Source of the DNA: Comamonadaceae bacterium
GTDB taxonomy: Bacteria; Pseudomonadota; Gammaproteobacteria; Burkholderiales; Burkholderiaceae
Direction: 5' to 3'
NCBI GenBank assembly: GCA_947484245.1
Contig: CANKOT010000057.1
Coordinates: forward strand, 1-14,433
Length of the DNA: 14,433 nt
Made by a program: the position numbers and the translations under genes
The notes under the pieces: generated by a model
The model's database searches: none
The model's input: the letters and a program-made list of their open reading frames with translations, nothing else
Told to the model about the DNA's origin: nothing
Shown: positions 7,073-14,433 of the stretch, piece after piece
How positions within the stretch are numbered: position 1 is the first letter of the stretch
How the letters are laid out: every line of letters starts with the position of its first letter

Positions 7073-7876
7073 TCACTGAACCAAGCTGGCCGCCAAACAC
7101 AAGTCTGCCCATGCCTTGGCTTTGTCAGCTTGGTTGCGTAGCAAATAAGCCGGCGGATAGGTCACCACCACCGGCACACCCTTGAAGCTTTGAATCTCTG
7201 ATCGCAACTTGCCTAAGGGTTCCGTGCTTTGCAAGAGCCCCAAAGCGGCCGTTCTGCCCATGGCCAAAATAACTTTGGGCTGAACCAAAGCCACTTGCCT
7301 TGCCAAGTAAGCGGCACAGTGTGAAGTTTCCACCTGGCTGGCATTGCGACCCGAGGGGGTGCGGCACTTCAGGGCATGTGTTAAATAAACTTGATCGCGG
7401 GTTAAGCCCAGCGCCTTCAACATGTTGTCCAACAATTGGCCTGCTGGGCCCGCAAAGCTGATGCCTTCTTTGTCTTCATCTTCTCCCGGTGCATCTCCCA
7501 CCACCATCCAATCGGCCGTGTGCAATCCTTCACCCAAGATGGCTTGCTGACGACTTTGACACAAGCCACAACCGGCACAAGTTGCCACTGCCGTTTGAAG
7601 GGCGGGCCAATCCATGGCGGCAATGCCTTCAGGCAAGTTTCCAATCTCGACCACCGGAACCGAAACCAGCTGAGGCGCTGGCGCCTGAAGCGCCGGTTTA
7701 GAAACCTGTGACGCAGGCGCTGCTTGCGAAGGCTGATTTGCAGCTTCAGCGGCCAGATGTGTCTGCGGTGTTACGGCGGCCTTCGGCATCCAAACGCGCA
7801 CACCCATCTCCGCCAACATGGCGCGTTGGCGATCGTCCAATTCAAAACGGGTGTCAGCAGCGTTTTCTTCAGTCAT
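7073..7876 (-). CDS. Family 4 (Fe-S) uracil-DNA glycosylase
   Basis: A 267-residue enzyme of base excision repair that removes uracil from DNA. Likely 4Fe-4S ligands are C100 and C103 (CAGC), C171 (LKCR) and C187 (SHC), with the spacing of family 4 UDGs. Motif 1 reads GDAPGEDED (127-135), where this family usually has GE-x-PG. The later motif, usually HPAYLLR or HPS, reads PPAYLLR (241-247), so the motif His is Pro. A proline/alanine/glutamine-rich linker (about 33-70) separates a short N-terminal segment (RQRAMLAEMGVRVW) from the catalytic part. The first ATG at 7876 lies 10 nt after rimI; a TTG two codons earlier (7882) is possible. It is the last gene of the EamA-tsaB-rimI-UDG operon. Family assignment is firm; whether the activity is standard is open because of the substitutions. 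Confidence 0.9.
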   Translation of the reverse strand: MTEENAADTRFELDDRQRAMLAEMGVRVWMPKAAVTPQTHLAAEAANQPSQAAPASQVSKPALQAPAPQLVSVPVVEIGNLPEGIAAMDWPALQTAVATCAGCGLCQSRQQAILGEGLHTADWMVVGDAPGEDEDKEGISFAGPAGQLLDNMLKALGLTRDQVYLTHALKCRTPSGRNASQVETSHCAAYLARQVALVQPKVILAMGRTAALGLLQSTEPLGKLRSEIQSFKGVPVVVTYPPAYLLRNQADKAKAWADLCLAASLVQ

Positions 7877-7886
7877 AGACAAGAGT

Positions 7887-8411
7887 TTAACGAGGTGCAG
7901 GCGTCTGCATCTCTGGCCTTGAAATTGGCATGCTCATGACAACAGCGGCCTCTCTGTTTGTACGACTGGCGGGATAGTAGTCTTTTCGCAAGCCCACCTG
8001 CTTAAATCCAAAGGATTGATAAAGCTTGAGCGCACGCACATTGCTCTCCCGAACCTCCAGCCATAATTGCAAAGCGCCTTGTTGCTGAGACCACAAACTC
8101 AGCCATTGCAACAAACAGCGGGCCCAACCCTGCCGCTGAAAGGCGGGCGCAACCGTGAGGTTGAGAAGATGCACTTCATCAATCACCTGCATGGCCACAA
8201 AATAACCAACCAAGCGATCGCCTGCCATGAGCCTGTATCCTGCGTAGCCCGCTTTCAATGCGTCTTTGTAATTGCCGATGGTCCAAGGATGGCTGTAAGC
8301 CGCTTGTTCCACAGCCACCACATGGTCAAGGTCTGCTTCACACAAGGCAAACAACTGAACCTGAAGGTCGGGCTCAGCTTCTTGTTTTAAATCAGCAGGC
8401 CAAGTGATCAT
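7887..8411 (-). CDS. rimI: Ribosomal protein S18 alanine N-acetyltransferase
   Basis: A 174-residue GNAT-family acetyltransferase that acetylates the N-terminal alanine of ribosomal protein S18 using acetyl-CoA. The acetyl-CoA loop is QRQGWA at residues 92-97 (Q-x-x-G-x-A). The catalytic pair inferred from alignment to E. coli RimI is E119 (WLEVRESN) and Y131 (LKLYQSFGF). RKDYYPA (142-148) matches the RRNYYP stretch of E. coli RimI. It is longer than E. coli RimI (148 residues), with about 12 extra residues at the N-terminus and 10 at the C-terminus. The ATG overlaps the tsaB stop by 4 nt (ATGA), and GAAGG lies 3 nt before it, so translation is probably coupled. Pairing with tsaB is a common bacterial arrangement. 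Confidence 0.92.
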   Translation of the reverse strand: MITWPADLKQEAEPDLQVQLFALCEADLDHVVAVEQAAYSHPWTIGNYKDALKAGYAGYRLMAGDRLVGYFVAMQVIDEVHLLNLTVAPAFQRQGWARCLLQWLSLWSQQQGALQLWLEVRESNVRALKLYQSFGFKQVGLRKDYYPASRTNREAAVVMSMPISRPEMQTPAPR

Positions 8412-9217
8412 GTGCCTTCACTTTGCGAGTTGACGGCCTCATTCAAAAAGGCTTTGGCCACCTTGATGGCTTCGCGCTCGACGGTGGTTTGCGCCACCTT
8501 TTCGCGAATGTAAAGTGGCTGAACAAGCTCAGGCAAGACAGCCCCTCCATTTCTCCAAAGGACAGGCGCCAGTCGGAGCAGCGCATTTGCATGCGGCATG
8601 GCTGAAGTGCAAGCCACGTGTTGCTCCTCCCCTTGAAGCGTCTTCAAGTTCAATCGGTCTTTGTAAACTTCCAAGCCATTGCCGGCCAAAACAAAATGGC
8701 TGCCCATTAATTCACAGAGATTTTCGACGGCCGCTTCTGGTGGTCCAACCTGCAAAGGCAAAAGGGCTTGCCATTGATGCGCATTGGCCTGCCATTCATA
8801 GGCACCCACATAAACCTCACTCATGCGTGCATCCATCACCACACCCACGCGAAAGCCACGACGGCCCACTGCGGTTGAAGACTGAAGTTGAGCGCGCGCA
8901 TCTTCAGCGACGAGCATCAAGGTGTCGACTGGAATGACTTTCAAATTAGCCCCTAGCGCCAAGCCTTGCGCGACTGAGCAGGCTGTGCGAAGGCCGGTGA
9001 AAGATCCTGGCCCCTGACCGATGACGAGCGCCGTTAACTCGTTCAGTGACATTTCGGCTTGGCTGAGCAAATTTTGAATGGCAGGAATCAATTGCGCTGA
9101 GGCATTGGCACCGCCCACACCCTGATGATGCCAAGTTTGCGCGCCTCGACTGAGCGCCACGGACATCATGTCGGTGCTGGTTTCAAAGGCTAAGAATTTC
9201 AAATCTTCGGTCATCAT
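8408..9217 (-). CDS. tsaB: tRNA t6A37 synthesis protein TsaB
   Basis: A 269-residue ASKHA-fold protein that forms the TsaB-TsaD-TsaE complex. The complex transfers threonylcarbamoyl to A37 of ANN-decoding tRNAs. Diagnostic stretches are FLAFETSTD (8-16), IGQGPGSFTGLR (66-77), QGLALGANL (84-92), DARMSEVY (129-136) and PLYIREKVA (234-242). All align with E. coli TsaB (AYGRGPGSFTGVR, DARMGEVY, PVYLRNNVA). It is slightly longer than E. coli TsaB (231). The ATG at 9217 overlaps the stop codon of the upstream EamA gene by 4 nt. A second ATG directly after it (9214) is also possible. The frame stays open upstream to a start at 9289, but that part lies inside the EamA gene and lacks TsaB similarity. 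The 3' end overlaps rimI by 4 nt. Confidence 0.94.
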   Translation of the reverse strand: MMTEDLKFLAFETSTDMMSVALSRGAQTWHHQGVGGANASAQLIPAIQNLLSQAEMSLNELTALVIGQGPGSFTGLRTACSVAQGLALGANLKVIPVDTLMLVAEDARAQLQSSTAVGRRGFRVGVVMDARMSEVYVGAYEWQANAHQWQALLPLQVGPPEAAVENLCELMGSHFVLAGNGLEVYKDRLNLKTLQGEEQHVACTSAMPHANALLRLAPVLWRNGGAVLPELVQPLYIREKVAQTTVEREAIKVAKAFLNEAVNSQSEGT

Positions 9218-10158
9218 TTCACGCTTGCTTGACGAACGCCAAACAAAATACCGAAAGTCACCAAGACCACGCCTGCCGTTAATTGCCATGACATGGGTTC
9301 ACCCAAAATAATCACTGCGCCGAAGGCAGAAAGTCCGGGCACCACGGCAGTCATCATGGTGGACTTAACGGGCCCATAAGAACGAATCATTTGCGTAAAA
9401 CTGATGCCAGAGATGACGACCGACCCAATACCTTGGAAAGTGACTTGCAAGAAAATTTCAGTCCAAGTCGCTTGTGTAAAGTGACTGGGCAAAATATTCA
9501 AGAAGACGAGCACGGTAAACAATGGCACAAAGCTGACCAATGCAAAGGCTGTGATGGCCATGGTTGCCTTCACCGCATCGAGTCCAAAACGTCGGACCGT
9601 GACGCTGTAGGCAGACCAGCAGATGGCCGCCGATATAAAGAGCAAGTCGCCGATCCAAACATCACCGCCCTCAAAGGCTTTGAGCAAACTCAGGCCGCCG
9701 ACCAAGATGTCGCCCATCAAGATCAGTCCCAGGCTGATCACTCGGTTCATGCCTATTTTCTCGCGCAGAAAAATCCACATCAGCAAGGTGGTCCACAGCA
9801 GCAAACTGCCTGGCATTAAAATAGCCGCATGGCCCGCTGGCGCAAAGAAGAAACCGATGTAAGCCAACAAGGCAAACATCAAGCCCCCCAAAAAACCTGC
9901 TTGCATGGTTTGCCTTAAGGGCAAAGGCGACAAACCAAATAAGGAGCCCACACGCTCTCCTTTTTGTCGCACCTCGCGCATCATCCACCACGCCCAAGGC
10001 AACAGCACCAAGCTGGCCCCTAGGATGCGTGCGCAGAAAATGTCAAAGGGCAGCAACACATGCGATGACGAAGCCCGGCCCACAATGATAAATGAGGTCC
10101 AAAGCAGGACGGTGATCAGGGCCGACAAACGGCCAACGTTCTGGGTTGATAAAGCCAT
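9214..10158 (-). CDS. EamA/DMT-family membrane transporter, first gene of the tsaB operon
   Basis: A 314-residue inner-membrane protein with about ten hydrophobic segments in two EamA repeats. The first repeat begins LSALITVLLWTSFIIVGRA and ends near the helix at 138-158. The second includes LLFISAAICWSAYSVTVRR and ends with GEPMSWQLTAGVVLVTFGI (about 287-305), the usual DMT family ending. The substrate is unknown. It is not an obvious recent duplicate of the other EamA gene in the window (6152-7066). Its stop overlaps the tsaB start (ATGA, 9214-9217), so it appears to be the promoter-proximal gene of an operon with tsaB, rimI and the UDG gene. It is divergent from dacB with 57 nt between the starts. 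No strong ribosome-binding site precedes the ATG at 10158. Confidence 0.86.
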   Translation of the reverse strand: MALSTQNVGRLSALITVLLWTSFIIVGRASSSHVLLPFDIFCARILGASLVLLPWAWWMMREVRQKGERVGSLFGLSPLPLRQTMQAGFLGGLMFALLAYIGFFFAPAGHAAILMPGSLLLWTTLLMWIFLREKIGMNRVISLGLILMGDILVGGLSLLKAFEGGDVWIGDLLFISAAICWSAYSVTVRRFGLDAVKATMAITAFALVSFVPLFTVLVFLNILPSHFTQATWTEIFLQVTFQGIGSVVISGISFTQMIRSYGPVKSTMMTAVVPGLSAFGAVIILGEPMSWQLTAGVVLVTFGILFGVRQASVK

Positions 10159-10215
10159 GGGCCAATGATACGTCTTGTGCTGACCAAAGAGGCTTGGGGC
10201 GGCTAGACTTCAGCC

Positions 10216-11751
10216 ATGCACGCGTTTTTAAAACAGCCCTCCAAAAGCTTCAGGTGCCAGGCGCCTCAAAAGCCCTTGATGACAGACCTGATCATGGGTG
10301 GTGTCGCCTGCCTGATGCTTTGTCACAGCCTGTCGGTGTTGGCAAAAGAACAAAGGGTCATCGAAAAAAACCAGCTTCCAGCGCCGGTCGCCGCTGCCTT
10401 TCAACAAGCGGAGGTGCCGCTCAGCGCCGTTAGCATTTTGATCACGCCCTTGGAATCTCTAACCCAAGGCAAGAACACATTGCAAAAACCGCGGCTATCC
10501 CATCGCGCCAACGCTGAAATGAACCCAGCTTCTGTCATAAAGCTCATCACAACCTCGGCCGGCCTGTCCATTTTGGGCCCCGACTTCACCTGGCGCAATC
10601 GAGTCTTGATGGATGGACCCGTGATCAACGGCGTACTTCAAGGCAATCTGTATTTGAAAGGCAGCGGCGATCCCAAGCTGGTGGTAGAGCGCTTGCAAAG
10701 CTTGCTGCAAGACGTCATGGCCAAAGGCCTTAAAGAGGTGAAGGGCGACATCATCTTGGATGCCAGTGTGTTTGATCTGCAAACCAAAAGCGCCGCCAGT
10801 TTTGACGACGAACCCCTGCGACCCTACAACGTGGCGCCGCAGGGCTTGCTGCTCAACTTCAATGCCATTCTGTTCAAGTTCTCACCAGACTTGGCACAAG
10901 GTGTGGCCAAGGTGGAAAGCGAGCCTCCATTGGCCAATGTGATGTGGCCTGCCACCGTGCCCTTGACCTCAGGCAAGTGCCAAGACTGGCGCAACCAACT
11001 TCGAGCTGATTTTTCTCAAGCTGACAGCATTCGCTTCAATGGCGCCTACACCCCAGCTTGCGGTGAGCAAAAATGGCCCGTGGCCTACGTACAACCCAGC
11101 AGCTTTGGACCCCGCATGGTACAGGCCATGTGGGCTCAGGCTGGCGGCAAACTCCAAGGCCAAGTTCGCGCAGGCCTCGCACCACCCAACGCCACCCTTT
11201 GGCTTGAAGGCCTTTCCTTGCCTCTGGCCGACATCGTGTCGGACATCAATAAATTTTCAAACAACGTGATGGCGCAGCAGTTGTTCCTGACCTTGTCGAG
11301 CCAGCAGGGGCGGGGCAATTTTGAAGCCTCTCGCCGACTCGTTTTGCAATGGTGGCAACAGCATTTGGGCGATCAAAGACCGCCTATTCTTGACAATGGC
11401 TCAGGCCTCTCGCGCGAGGAGCGCAGCGATGCGCAAGCGGTGGCGGCACTCCTTCACCTGGCCGCACGCAGTAACTATGCAGACGCATTGCAAAACTCAT
11501 TGGCCATCGCTGGCGTGGACGGCACCGTAGCGCGCCTGAAAGATCGGCGGCCCAAGTCCGAGGCCATTGGCCGTGCGCGATTAAAGTCTGGCAGCCTCAG
11601 AGATGTGGCCTCTCTGGCCGGTTATGTAGAAGGCTTGAGCGGGCAGCGCTATGTCTTTGTCGTCATCGTGAACCACCCCAACGCCAATGCGGCGCGGCCA
11701 GCCTTGGACAAATTGCTGGAGTGGACCGTAAAGGATCGGAAAAAGTCTTAG
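10216..11751 (+). CDS. dacB: D-Ala-D-Ala carboxypeptidase/endopeptidase, PBP4 type
   Basis: A 511-residue periplasmic serine enzyme of the S13 (PBP4) family that removes terminal D-Ala and cuts peptide cross-links in peptidoglycan. The three penicillin-binding motifs are in order: S106-V-I-K109 (SxxK, nucleophile S106), S348-N-N350 (SxN), and K457-S-G-S (KTG-like). The long gap between the first two, about 240 residues, holds the extra domains typical of PBP4. DNGSGLSR (393-400) is also a family landmark. A signal peptide is visible: a basic n-region (K6, K10, R13, K19), a hydrophobic core (about 25-41) and likely cleavage near VLA-K (43/44). An internal ATG at 10279 (residue 22) could also start the protein but gives an n-region without positive charge. 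It is a single gene, convergent with tsaC (37 nt between the stops). Confidence 0.94.
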   Translation: MHAFLKQPSKSFRCQAPQKPLMTDLIMGGVACLMLCHSLSVLAKEQRVIEKNQLPAPVAAAFQQAEVPLSAVSILITPLESLTQGKNTLQKPRLSHRANAEMNPASVIKLITTSAGLSILGPDFTWRNRVLMDGPVINGVLQGNLYLKGSGDPKLVVERLQSLLQDVMAKGLKEVKGDIILDASVFDLQTKSAASFDDEPLRPYNVAPQGLLLNFNAILFKFSPDLAQGVAKVESEPPLANVMWPATVPLTSGKCQDWRNQLRADFSQADSIRFNGAYTPACGEQKWPVAYVQPSSFGPRMVQAMWAQAGGKLQGQVRAGLAPPNATLWLEGLSLPLADIVSDINKFSNNVMAQQLFLTLSSQQGRGNFEASRRLVLQWWQQHLGDQRPPILDNGSGLSREERSDAQAVAALLHLAARSNYADALQNSLAIAGVDGTVARLKDRRPKSEAIGRARLKSGSLRDVASLAGYVEGLSGQRYVFVVIVNHPNANAARPALDKLLEWTVKDRKKS

Positions 11752-11788
11752 TTCAATCTTTCATTGGATGGCTGAATTTTCCAAGCTG

Positions 11789-12781
11789 TCAGGCTGCGGC
11801 ACGCTTCAACCTGTCGTGCACACCTTCCCACTCCGGCGTATCGGGTGGCGTTTCAATCCAAATGGTGCGCACACCTCGCGCATCAAAGTCGCGCAACACG
11901 CTGAACAAATCGTGTGCTGCTTGCGTTGCATGGGAGGGCATGGCGCGCCAGAACAAGCCAGCGCCCATCAGATCCTGCGAAGGTTTTTGAACAGACCACA
12001 AAGCCAAATTTTGCGTGTGAGGGCCCAACGTCGCCAATGCTTTTTGCCATTCCTTGGTACGCATCAATCGCAGCTTGGCTGTGGGCGCGTAATGCGATTC
12101 CAAGGTGCCCGAAGCACGCGGCGCTTCGGAGTTCAAGGCTTGCGGATTCACCAATTTCAAGTCACAGGCTTGTTCAATTTGTGCACGGCTAATTTGACCA
12201 GGCCGCAACAAAACGGGCACCCCGCGGGTGCAGTCGATGATGGTGGACTCAATGCCAACCTCGCATTCGCCACCATCCAAAATTAAAAGCGCTTGTCCAA
12301 ATTCTGATTGCACATGTGCAGCCGTGGTTGGGCTCACACGCCCAAACTGATTGGCACTCGGTGCAGCCACACCCCAGACGCCTTTTGCGGCACAAGCCTT
12401 TAAAACTTCAAGTGCCATCGGATGTGATGGGCAGCGCAAGCCTACAGAGTTCTGTCCGCCCGCTGCCGCTGCCGCCATCTCAGCACGCCGCGGCAAGATG
12501 AGTGTGAGCGGGCCGGGCCAAAATTGCGTCATCAGTTTGTGTGCAAAGTCGGGGACTTCATTGGCAAATTTTGGAACGGAGTCCGATGCGGCCACATGAA
12601 CAATCAGAGGGTGACTAGAAGGCCGGCCCTTGGCTTTGAAAATCTTGGCAACGGCTGATTCGTTGCTGGCATCGGCCGCCAATCCATAAACTGTTTCTGT
12701 AGGCAAGCCCACGAGTTCACCTGCGCACAAAGCATCAACGGCTTGTTGCACATTTGCGGGGTTGTTGCCAGAAATAATCAT
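11789..12781 (-). CDS. tsaC: L-threonylcarbamoyladenylate synthase, Sua5 type
   Basis: A 330-residue cytoplasmic enzyme that makes threonylcarbamoyl-AMP from threonine, bicarbonate and ATP, the first step of tRNA t6A37 synthesis; its product is used by the TsaB/D/E complex. The YrdC domain covers about residues 10-205, with LPTETVYGL (26-34), KAKGRPSSHPL (49-59, the Lys/Arg substrate motif) and PSANQFGRVSPT (141-152). A linker with SHYAP (229-233) leads to a C-terminal Sua5 domain, so this is the long Sua5 form and not the short E. coli TsaC form. It lies 72 nt after purK on the same strand and is probably cotranscribed, as recalled for other Burkholderiales. The ATG at 12781 has no clear ribosome-binding site. 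The symbol sua5 would also be acceptable. Confidence 0.93.
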   Translation of the reverse strand: MIISGNNPANVQQAVDALCAGELVGLPTETVYGLAADASNESAVAKIFKAKGRPSSHPLIVHVAASDSVPKFANEVPDFAHKLMTQFWPGPLTLILPRRAEMAAAAAGGQNSVGLRCPSHPMALEVLKACAAKGVWGVAAPSANQFGRVSPTTAAHVQSEFGQALLILDGGECEVGIESTIIDCTRGVPVLLRPGQISRAQIEQACDLKLVNPQALNSEAPRASGTLESHYAPTAKLRLMRTKEWQKALATLGPHTQNLALWSVQKPSQDLMGAGLFWRAMPSHATQAAHDLFSVLRDFDARGVRTIWIETPPDTPEWEGVHDRLKRAAA

Positions 12782-12816
12782 GAGGGGTCAGGTGGGGGTG
12801 CGGTAGAAGGATGGGC

Positions 12817-12850
12817 GGGTGCCTAAGCGGTGAGAAGAGCGCTGGCACCC
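12817..12850 (-). other. Stem-loop between purK and tsaC
   Basis: GGGTGCC (12817-12823) pairs with GGCACCC (12844-12850). After a 2-nt bulge, AGCG (12826-12829) pairs with CGCT (12840-12843), leaving a 10-nt loop. It begins 3 nt after the purK stop codon. In the direction of transcription no T-run follows, so it is not a standard terminator. It could weaken read-through into tsaC or protect the purEK part of the message. Confidence 0.5.
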
Positions 12851-12853
12851 AAT

Positions 12854-14071
12854 TTAAAAAGCCTCAATGCCCAAAATAGCCGCGGCTTTCAAGGCCACAT
12901 TGCGAACGTCTTTCGCAGAAGCACCCGTGACATTGAGGTGTCCCATCTTGCGCGATTTGCGCGCTTCTGTTTTGCCATACAAATGCAAATGCGTGCCAGG
13001 CAATGCCAACACCAAAGACCAGTCTGGCAAACGCATTGAGCCCCTGGCATCAAACCACAGATCGCCCAACACATTGAGCATGATGGCGGGACTGTGTTGG
13101 CGCGGTTGCGTCAAAGGCAAGCCGGCCAGCGTGCGAACTTGCAAATCAAATTGTGATTGGTCGCAAGCATCAAGGGTGTAATGGCCACTGTTGTGCGGGC
13201 GGGGTGCCATTTCATTGACCACCATGCTGCCATCTTGCAGCACAAAAAATTCAACACACAACACGCCCACATAATTCACGCCTTCGGCAATGGCGCGCGC
13301 CGCTGCCACGGTTTGTTGCTGCAGTGCTTCGGGCAAGTGGCCTTCATAAACTTCAGTGACTGCCAAAATACCTTCGCGGTGTAAATTGCGCTGAACTGGA
13401 AAATTCACCATCTGCCCATCGCAGCCGCGCGCCACAATGACCGAGCACTCCAGGCTCAATGGCAACATTTTTTCCAAGACACAAGGCACTAGCTTTAATT
13501 CTTCCCATGCGGCGCGCAAAGCCGCTGCATCTCTGACGCGCACTTGGCCTTTACCGTCATAGCCCATGCGGGCTGTTTTCAAAATACCAGGCAGTAAGTG
13601 GTGGGTCAAGGCGACGGCCAATTGATCTGCGGACTCAATGACGGCGTAGGGCGCACACGGGACACCGCACCTAACGAAGTGCGCCTTTTCTGCGGCACGG
13701 TCTTGGGCAATGGCCACCGCATCAGCAGCTGGCGAGACGGGCCGCAACTTGGCCAATTCGCGCAATGCAAGTGCGGGCACATTTTCAAACTCAGTGGTGA
13801 TGGCTGCGCTACATGCCGCCAATTGCTGGAGCCCCAAAGAATCGGTGTAATCGGTTTGAATATGACGATGGCTCACACGCCCTGCAGGACTGTGTGCGTC
13901 CGGGTCTAACACCGCAGTGAAGTACCCCATGGTTTGCGCAGCATGCACAAACATGCGGCCCAACTGACCACCCCCCATCACACCCAAGGTGAGGGGTTCG
14001 GCAATAGACGAAGCGCCACTTTCAGCACTGGCACCCGGTAACAAAGACACTGGCGGGATCATGCCGTTCAC
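12854..14071 (-). CDS. purK: N5-carboxyaminoimidazole ribonucleotide synthase
   Basis: A 405-residue ATP-grasp enzyme of purine synthesis. It converts AIR, ATP and bicarbonate to N5-CAIR, which PurE then rearranges. The nucleotide-binding start [11 protein letters not shown] spans residues 30-40. The ATP-grasp core shows [12 protein letters not shown] (165-176), E274 (CVEFFV) and the metal-binding and substrate stretch [14 protein letters not shown] (286-299). About 27 residues precede the normal family start. The first start is GTG at 14071, overlapping the purE stop by 4 nt (GTGA). An ATG three codons later (14062) is an alternative. The overlap suggests coupled translation with purE. An ATG nearer LTLGVMGGG is not present. 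Confidence 0.96.
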   Translation of the reverse strand: MNGMIPPVSLLPGASAESGASSIAEPLTLGVMGGGQLGRMFVHAAQTMGYFTAVLDPDAHSPAGRVSHRHIQTDYTDSLGLQQLAACSAAITTEFENVPALALRELAKLRPVSPAADAVAIAQDRAAEKAHFVRCGVPCAPYAVIESADQLAVALTHHLLPGILKTARMGYDGKGQVRVRDAAALRAAWEELKLVPCVLEKMLPLSLECSVIVARGCDGQMVNFPVQRNLHREGILAVTEVYEGHLPEALQQQTVAAARAIAEGVNYVGVLCVEFFVLQDGSMVVNEMAPRPHNSGHYTLDACDQSQFDLQVRTLAGLPLTQPRQHSPAIMLNVLGDLWFDARGSMRLPDWSLVLALPGTHLHLYGKTEARKSRKMGHLNVTGASAKDVRNVALKAAAILGIEAF

Positions 14072-14433
14072 GCACCACCCACCGGCGGCAAGGTCATGGC
14101 TTGCGCCGCAGCCGTTTGATCTTTTCTAAATTGTTCCAGCTTGGCTTGAAGGGCTGCATCGTTTTGCGCCAGCATGGCCACCGCAAACAAAGCGGCATTG
14201 GCGGCACCTGCTGCACCAATGGCAAAGGTGGCCACGGGAATGCCCTTGGGCATTTGCACAATGCTGTGCAGGGAATCGACGCCTTGCAAGTGTTTGCTGG
14301 GCACGGGCACGCCCAGCACCGGCACCAGTGTTTTTGCCGCTAACATGCCGGGTAAGTGGGCTGCGCCGCCGGCACCTGCAATGATGGCAAACAAGCCCCG
14401 AACCTTGGCTGTTTCGGCATAGGTGAACATTTC
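14068..14433 (-). CDS. purE: N5-carboxyaminoimidazole ribonucleotide mutase, 5' end missing
   Basis: The last 121 residues of class I PurE; the N-terminal part with the SDxxxM phosphate motif lies beyond the right edge. It converts N5-CAIR from PurK to CAIR. Visible family landmarks are EMFTYAE at the edge, [48 protein letters not shown] and [11 protein letters not shown], matching PurE from memory. The reading frame runs out of the window, so an ATG at 14430 is only an internal methionine. Its stop overlaps the purK start by 4 nt. It is first of the purE-purK-tsaC unit as far as can be seen. Confidence 0.96.
   Translation of the reverse strand, partial: EMFTYAETAKVRGLFAIIAGAGGAAHLPGMLAAKTLVPVLGVPVPSKHLQGVDSLHSIVQMPKGIPVATFAIGAAGAANAALFAVAMLAQNDAALQAKLEQFRKDQTAAAQAMTLPPVGGA

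Noticed and set aside
9218..9289. Upstream extension of tsaB to an ATG at 9289
   Set aside because: The extra 24 residues lie within the EamA gene and do not resemble TsaB; the ATG at 9217 gives the usual N-terminus and a typical 4-nt overlap.
11768..12286. A 172-codon open frame opposite tsaC
   Set aside because: It overlaps the well-supported tsaC gene and its translation shows no family features.

Overview
This is a housekeeping stretch of a betaproteobacterial chromosome. It most likely comes from the Burkholderiales and resembles a Comamonadaceae freshwater lineage such as Limnohabitans. The basis is protein resemblance recalled from memory plus gene order: uvrA divergent from an MFS gene and ssb, the tsaB-rimI-family-4 UDG cluster, and purE-purK-Sua5. 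No search was run. All genes look intact except the two cut by the window edges. I see no phage, IS element, integrase, CRISPR array, tRNA or rRNA.

Layout. Bases 1-1339, minus strand: the 5' end of ssb and a YajR-like MFS transporter. Bases 1340-1645 are the only gene-free stretch over 300 bases. It holds two divergent promoter candidates with a 48-bp perfect inverted repeat between them. Bases 1646-2034, plus strand: a small Tat-exported HiPIP gene with a clear intrinsic terminator. Bases 2113-5178, plus: uvrA, with a good sigma-70-like promoter almost touching the first possible start codon. Bases 5230-6072, minus: pyrF. Bases 6152-7066, plus: an EamA/DMT transporter. Bases 7073-10158, minus: a tightly packed operon read as EamA transporter, tsaB, rimI, family-4 uracil-DNA glycosylase, with 4-nt stop/start overlaps. 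Bases 10216-11751, plus: dacB (PBP4). Bases 11789 to the right edge, minus: purE (5' end cut off), purK, and tsaC/Sua5.

How the genes fit together. uvrA and the family-4 UDG are DNA repair enzymes, and ssb serves replication and repair. tsaB and tsaC act in the same tRNA t6A37 pathway but lie in separate operons. rimI acetylates ribosomal protein S18. pyrF closes UMP synthesis, and purE/purK carry out two successive steps of IMP synthesis. dacB trims peptidoglycan in the periplasm. HiPIP is a periplasmic one-electron carrier. Three membrane transporters (one MFS, two EamA) have no assigned substrate.

I found no evidence of a new multi-gene system. The points most worth checking are the long perfect hairpin at 1405-1529, the conflict between the uvrA promoter and its start codon, a small insertion beside the second zinc finger of UvrA, and substituted active-site motif residues in the family-4 UDG.
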